Program-made: the position numbers and the translations under genes
Notes under the pieces: generated by a model
Told to the model about the DNA's origin: nothing
Databases searched by the model: none
What the model saw: the letters and a program-made list of their open reading frames with translations, nothing else
Source: Escallonia rubra
Taxonomy: Eukaryota; Streptophyta; Magnoliopsida; Escalloniales; Escalloniaceae
Length of the DNA: 64,000 bases
Direction of reading: 5' to 3'
NCBI GenBank assembly: GCA_033065855.1
Contig: JAVXUO010000053.1
Location: forward strand, 186,001-250,000
Shown: in pieces, positions 61,101 through 64,000 of the stretch
Numbering within the stretch: the stretch's first letter is position 1
Layout: each line of letters begins with the position of its first letter

Positions 61101-62769
61101 ATAGGCAAGATGGCTTACAAAGTTGATCCGCCAAATTGGTGGAGCCGCCAGCTCCATCCCGTCTTTCATGTCAGCATGTTGAAGCCATTCTATGAAGACA
61201 CAGCAGACCCCTCCAGGGGCCAAATCAAGAGACCAGGACTCAAACCCAAAGCGGCAGGAAAGCGAGTTGCTGAAGCTATTTTGAATGATAGAGTGATTAC
61301 AGCATCCCGCAAACGCCATCAGGAGTACCTAGTCAAGTGGCAGGGATATATGGACGAAGAGAACACTTGGGAACGAGCAGCAGACTTGTCAGCCTACACC
61401 GACAAGATTGAAGCCTACCACATGCAGAAGTTGACGAGGGCGTCAACAGCTCTAGTGGGGGAGAATGTCACGGGCTGCCCCTTGCACCCGCCTAGCACCG
61501 CACCCCAGGGCCCATCCTGCACAGCGCCCGCGCGCCCATCCTGCCCCCGCCCATGCGTCCTTGCAAGTTCTTCAAGTCTCGCGCCCATGCGTCTATCAAG
61601 CACAGTGCCCGCGCGCCCAACTATAGTGCCCGCGCACGTCAAAAGCCAACCGTGAAGATCTGAAGATCTAGGCGTGCGTTTTTGCTCAATTTTGGTGGAG
61701 ATCACCCTTGTATATATTTAAGTTTCCCTGTAAAATTTCAAGTCATTCCGAGTTGTATTTCTCTAAAAAGGGGCACTATGACTCCTCGCACATAGTAACG
61801 TCTACTACTGTCACTTAGGAAAATCCTCTTAGTGGTACTATATGGGGAGTACATGTACACCCATACCCGAGAGTCCCTTGCTTTGTTTTAGCTTGCCTGT
61901 TTAGCTAGATTGTACATTGTGGATGCAAACGAAGCCTTCTGTAAGTTGTAACGATGATTTTGAAGTAATGAGAATATTTGGGACCGTTTTGCCCTTGTGT
62001 TGAAATTACTTCTTTGTGCACTGTTTTATGCAATGTTGATGCACTGATTGCTGTAGATTGTTGAGATTTGTTGGCGGACTCTTCTTGCAAGAGGCAAGTC
62101 GAGTGCCACATACGGTTTCCTTTGTGCCATCAAAGGCCACCGTGTGTCACGCAGGAATAGCATGATTAATACTAGTGAAAGAGGATTTTTTTTTTAAAGA
62201 GGGCGGGTGGACGAAAATGATTGAGTAATTGACTGCGACTAATTGAAACAAGGACTTCATTGAGTTGAGCTAAGTTGAATAGCAACTCGGAAGTGATGCC
62301 TAGGGTCACTAGTTTCATAAAGATGTGACAAACTGACAATTTCTCAGACTTTTTTTCAGGGAGGAGCTAAAGTGCATATATTGATTTTTTACCTAGCTGA
62401 TATTAGTGCCGACAAGTGCACACATGCATAAAAAGGATAAGCAATTTCCTGAAAACAAGCACAAATACATGTACAGTCAAGTAATGCGATGCATGCCTGT
62501 ATGAGATTATCTATATTAATGCACTTCCATTTTCAGAGAGCAAATTGATTTATTAGGGGAACCAGGAACCAGGCACTTAAACCAAACCAGCTATACAGTA
62601 AAATAATTAGGAAAGAAACCAAGATGTCATTGTATTCATACCAACCCCCATGGACATCAGCAAATTCCTTATTATTGTATAAACCTTTGTCTTCAGTTCC
62701 GGCAGCACGCATGCCCTAAAATACTCTGTTAAGAGTCGCACAATGCCTGCAGCATGTGGTAACAGTTGA
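49102..62769 (-). CDS. PELP1-like / Rix1-complex protein, C-terminal four exons
   Basis: Minus-strand exons, in reading order: 62642-62769 (LLPHAAGIVRLLTEYFRACV), 51510-51790 (YLTQEVVNNAFADL, then KIAALEALEALLTV), 50051-50294 (GGALRSESWRSDVDRLIMTV) and 49102-49853 (QETGTKLAEFCAHALLALEV, ending DPDSDYE). GT-AG sites and phases agree at every junction. The sequence matches the conserved end of plant PELP1-like proteins (Arabidopsis At1g30240 type). These are nuclear ARM-repeat scaffold proteins, relatives of Rix1/PELP1 that act in 60S ribosome maturation. The last exon is acidic and Ser-rich, as usual. Earlier exons lie beyond the window. The second intron seen here (51791-62641, about 10.9 kb) has swollen with transposons, including an antisense Ty3/gypsy element. 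The open frames and sound splice sites suggest a working gene. Confidence 0.9.
52590..53470. repeat. GTATCG-rich dispersed repeat in the PELP1-like intron
   Basis: TATCGAGATACATATCGTGT and related words near 52620-52700, and ACCGATACAGGATATGGGTG and TATCATACGTACGTATTG near 53290-53400, face each other. They suggest the ends of a dispersed plant repeat. There is no coding and boundaries are uncertain. Confidence 0.3.
53812..55410. mobile_element. MITE-like repeat with CCACC-rich core, copy 2, split by a MULE
   Basis: It begins TGGCTCTGTTTGAAATCG and ends near AGTGTTTTCAAACACT, loose inverted ends around TGTTTGAAA. The left part (53812-54192) shares its order of blocks with 18790-19110. A MULE sits at 54193-55345 with a 9-bp duplication of this element's own TTTTTGTTT, so the MULE came later. 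Confidence 0.55.
54193..55345. mobile_element. Mutator-like element (MULE) with GC-rich interior, nested
   Basis: Inverted repeats of about 75 bp begin GGGTAAATTACACTATACAC and, as the complement of the right end, GGGTAAATTACACTAAACAC. They continue through CTGAGGTTTTACGTAATTAC and CACTACCGCTATC almost unchanged. A perfect 9-bp target duplication tttttgttt flanks it (54184-54192 and 55346-55354). The interior (54350-55070) is very GC-rich and made of imperfect repeats of about 110-170 bp containing AGCAGAGAGTGAGG-like and CCGTCGGCG words. The 281-residue minus-strand frame is Arg/Gly-rich and repetitive, so I do not call it a gene. It shares interior sequence with the MULE at 32272. Confidence 0.9.
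55411..56042. other. Intron sequence, nothing recognised
   Basis: Ordinary AT-rich intron sequence of the PELP1-like gene between two insertions. Confidence 0.5.
56048..56723 (+). repeat. 5' LTR of the chromovirus
   Basis: It starts TGTCACAGGCTGCC and ends CACCGTGTGTCA. The first 130 bp or so are GC-rich with imperfect CGCGCCCATCCTGCA-like repeats. A TATATATTTAA promoter-like box lies at about 56285. Confidence 0.95.
56805..57900 (+). CDS. gag region of the chromovirus (fossil)
   Basis: Starts MANTKERIDALEAQ and contains a retrotransposon gag capsid region (NFLFDIEQYFRA, MYLVGDAKLWWRKKY, FFPENTAFNARKAL) and a CCHC zinc knuckle (CFLCQGPHVIANC). Gag proteins form the virus-like particle that packages element RNA. 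The end given is approximate and marks domain extent only. Confidence 0.85.
58600..61440 (+). CDS. pol region of the chromovirus: RT, RNase H, integrase, chromodomain (fossil)
   Basis: Reverse transcriptase at about 58740-59350 (MCVDYRALNK, YLDDIVI), RNase H at about 59560-59920 (VHTDASDFALGG), integrase at about 60130-60900 with the HHCC zinc-binding part (CLTCQQDK) and the core (LDFITGLPK, SDRDSHFTGNFW, HPESDGQTERFN), and a chromodomain at about 61270-61420 (YLVKWQGYMDEENTWE). The chromodomain is thought to steer integration towards particular chromatin. Coordinates give domain extent and not exact gene limits. Confidence 0.9.
61466..62149 (+). repeat. 3' LTR of the chromovirus
   Basis: It starts TGTCACGGGCTGCC and ends CACCGTGTGTCA. 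It is nearly identical to the 5' LTR except in the first 130-140 bp, which differ by many changes and small length differences. Confidence 0.95.
62155..62641. other. Intron sequence, nothing recognised
   Basis: Intron of the PELP1-like gene between the retrotransposon and the exon at 62642. Confidence 0.5.
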
Positions 62770-64000
62770 CTGCAAGGAAAATCAGCACAGAACTGTAGTA
62801 TGAGAATCGAAAACATATAGACCAGAGGAAATATATGATTATAGGCAGATATTACTACCAAAGTGAGCTGGAGAGAAAAATTAAAGAACACCTTCACCCA
62901 AAGAATAAAAGAATTTACTAAGCCAGTAAGTGCAGATATATTACAAATAACTCCAGAAAGGAAGAAATACATTTACAAAATCAGAGGACAACTCCTTAGT
63001 CTCAAAAATATGTATCAGACATCTCCCAACTCACCAATATTAGAATGTTCCGGCTTGAAATTATTCTAATGAGCCTAACATCTTTAGTTACTGTTGAGAT
63101 AGATATCAACTGACGTACTGTATTTGAAGGAAAAAGCTCGTTTACAGTAAACAACGCCAAAGCGAACTTCTTTTAAAGATCAATCTCATACTATGTATGC
63201 TCCTGCTAAAATGACACATTGGTATGACTGATTTTTTGAGGTAGGAACATATTTACGTTGAACAAAAAAAGTCTTAATATAAAATAGTAAGCTAAAAGCA
63301 ACCACACTGCTACTCCAGCAGGGTGCAGTTTCCTTCTATCTGGAAGGCAGTTTTGTTCAATTTAACCGATGTTCAAAGAGAGACAGGTAGGAACAATCAC
63401 ATAGCACCAAAAAACTACTCAAGTGATTTTGTCGATTCTCTGTTCCTCCGAGTTTCAATTTCAAATCTCCCCCCCCCCCCCCCTCAAACCCACAAAACAA
63501 ACAACCCAAGAAAGAGAAATCCTCTCTCTTGTTTATCATAATAAAACCTCTTTGCTTCCTTGTTTATCATAATCTGCCATGGAGCATCCTTTCTGGGTTA
63601 TGCGATCTAAGAGAATGAAACCAATGTCCTTAGCTCAAATCACATCAAAAAGTTAAAGTAGATGAAGGAAAAAGAACACAAACGAGAAAAGAACTTCTCA
63701 AGACAGATGTACCCATGATTTTTCTGACACCAAGGCCGTCTAATCTAAATCATACAAGCATACAACCAGAGAAAAGGGCCACATTCTTATTTTGTGAACT
63801 TTGTAAGTACTCCTCCACATCATCTAAAGTGGCATGAGTTAGACAGGTATTACATGTTAAAGTGATGGATAAGTATAGCTAGAAAATGAAGCAGCATATT
63901 GTATTAGCAGTGCCCATGCTCCAGACAATGATAACCAGTATCTAAGAAATTAGGTAAACTGCTTAGAATATCTTACCACAGAGAACATATACATCTCCCT
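62770..64000. other. Intron sequence of the PELP1-like gene up to the window edge
   Basis: No exon matching the expected preceding PELP1 segment was found here. A donor-like GTG|gtaag on the minus strand near 63976 could end an exon that starts beyond the window, but its 24 visible bases do not match the family. A C-run occurs at 63470-63483. Confidence 0.4.

Larger units (their letters stand above)
56048..62149 (+). mobile_element. Ty3/gypsy chromovirus LTR retrotransposon, nearly whole
   Basis: A 6.1-kb element with two LTRs (676 and 684 bp), a primer-binding site matching initiator tRNA-Met (TGGTATCAGAGC, 56726-56737), gag and pol regions and a purine-rich tract (GTGGGGGAGAA, 61455-61465) before the 3' LTR. 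Pol order is protease, reverse transcriptase, RNase H, integrase, then a chromodomain. That order marks Ty3/gypsy chromoviruses; the gag zinc knuckle and chromodomain suggest a Galadriel-like clade, with modest certainty. It looks close to whole, with about one break. The last 543 bp of the two LTRs differ at only two places, so it is young. It lies in an intron of the PELP1-like gene, in antisense orientation. Flanking 5-mers cctag and cgcag match at only 3 of 5. Confidence 0.95.

Noticed and set aside
63977-64000. Possible exon end on the minus strand (GTG|gtaag) at the window edge
   Set aside because: The visible 24 bases do not translate into the expected PELP1 segment in the phase required by the next exon.

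Overview
The window is nuclear DNA of a flowering plant, most likely a eudicot. It is AT-rich and gene-poor. It has plant-type exon-intron genes, a coiled-coil NBS-LRR resistance gene, plant transposon families (hAT, Mutator-like, CACTA, Stowaway, Ty3/gypsy chromovirus) and short nuclear copies of chloroplast genes (clpP, rbcL). I cannot name the species from sequence alone.

Layout. 0.3-1.1 kb: a minus-strand F-box gene (At2g35280-like) or its remnant. 1.4-5.9 kb: a decayed minus-strand RPA1-like gene split by a 3.2-kb solo LTR with a perfect 5-bp target duplication. 6.1-9.7 kb: remains of a CACTA transposon, followed by a 1.0-kb hAT element. 11.4-12.35 kb: a Mutator-like element (MULE). 13-15 kb: old duplicated segments and a three-unit tandem repeat. 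16.3-18.8 kb: a piece of a second long LTR of the same kind as the first. 19-29 kb: AT-rich filler holding a clpP fragment, a Stowaway MITE, a fold-back element, an rbcL fragment, and a chain of small elements each sitting between TA microsatellites. 29.9-33.4 kb: two more MULEs. 34.9 kb: another microsatellite-bound palindromic element.

The host genes are in the right half. 35.9-42.6 kb (plus strand) holds a four-exon CC-NBS-LRR gene whose exons all join in phase 0 and encode about 1451 residues, with no visible break. 49.1-62.8 kb (minus strand) holds the last four exons of a PELP1-like/Rix1-complex gene. One of its introns is about 10.9 kb long and holds an almost whole Ty3/gypsy chromovirus (56.05-62.15 kb) and a MULE nested in another repeat. 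Between the two genes lies a hAT transposon (45.1-48.2 kb) into which two microsatellite-bound elements have inserted.

The most interesting feature is a set of at least six elements of two families. All are embedded in (TA)n or similar dinucleotide runs. The first family carries copies of a near-perfect palindrome (core CCGCTACATAATGTAGCGG). They range from 136-bp miniatures to a 1.35-kb form that appears to carry host-like sequence, and they line up in chains as if each insertion provides new TA tract for the next. They resemble in habit the rice 'micron' elements, but I cannot tell from here whether this family is described.
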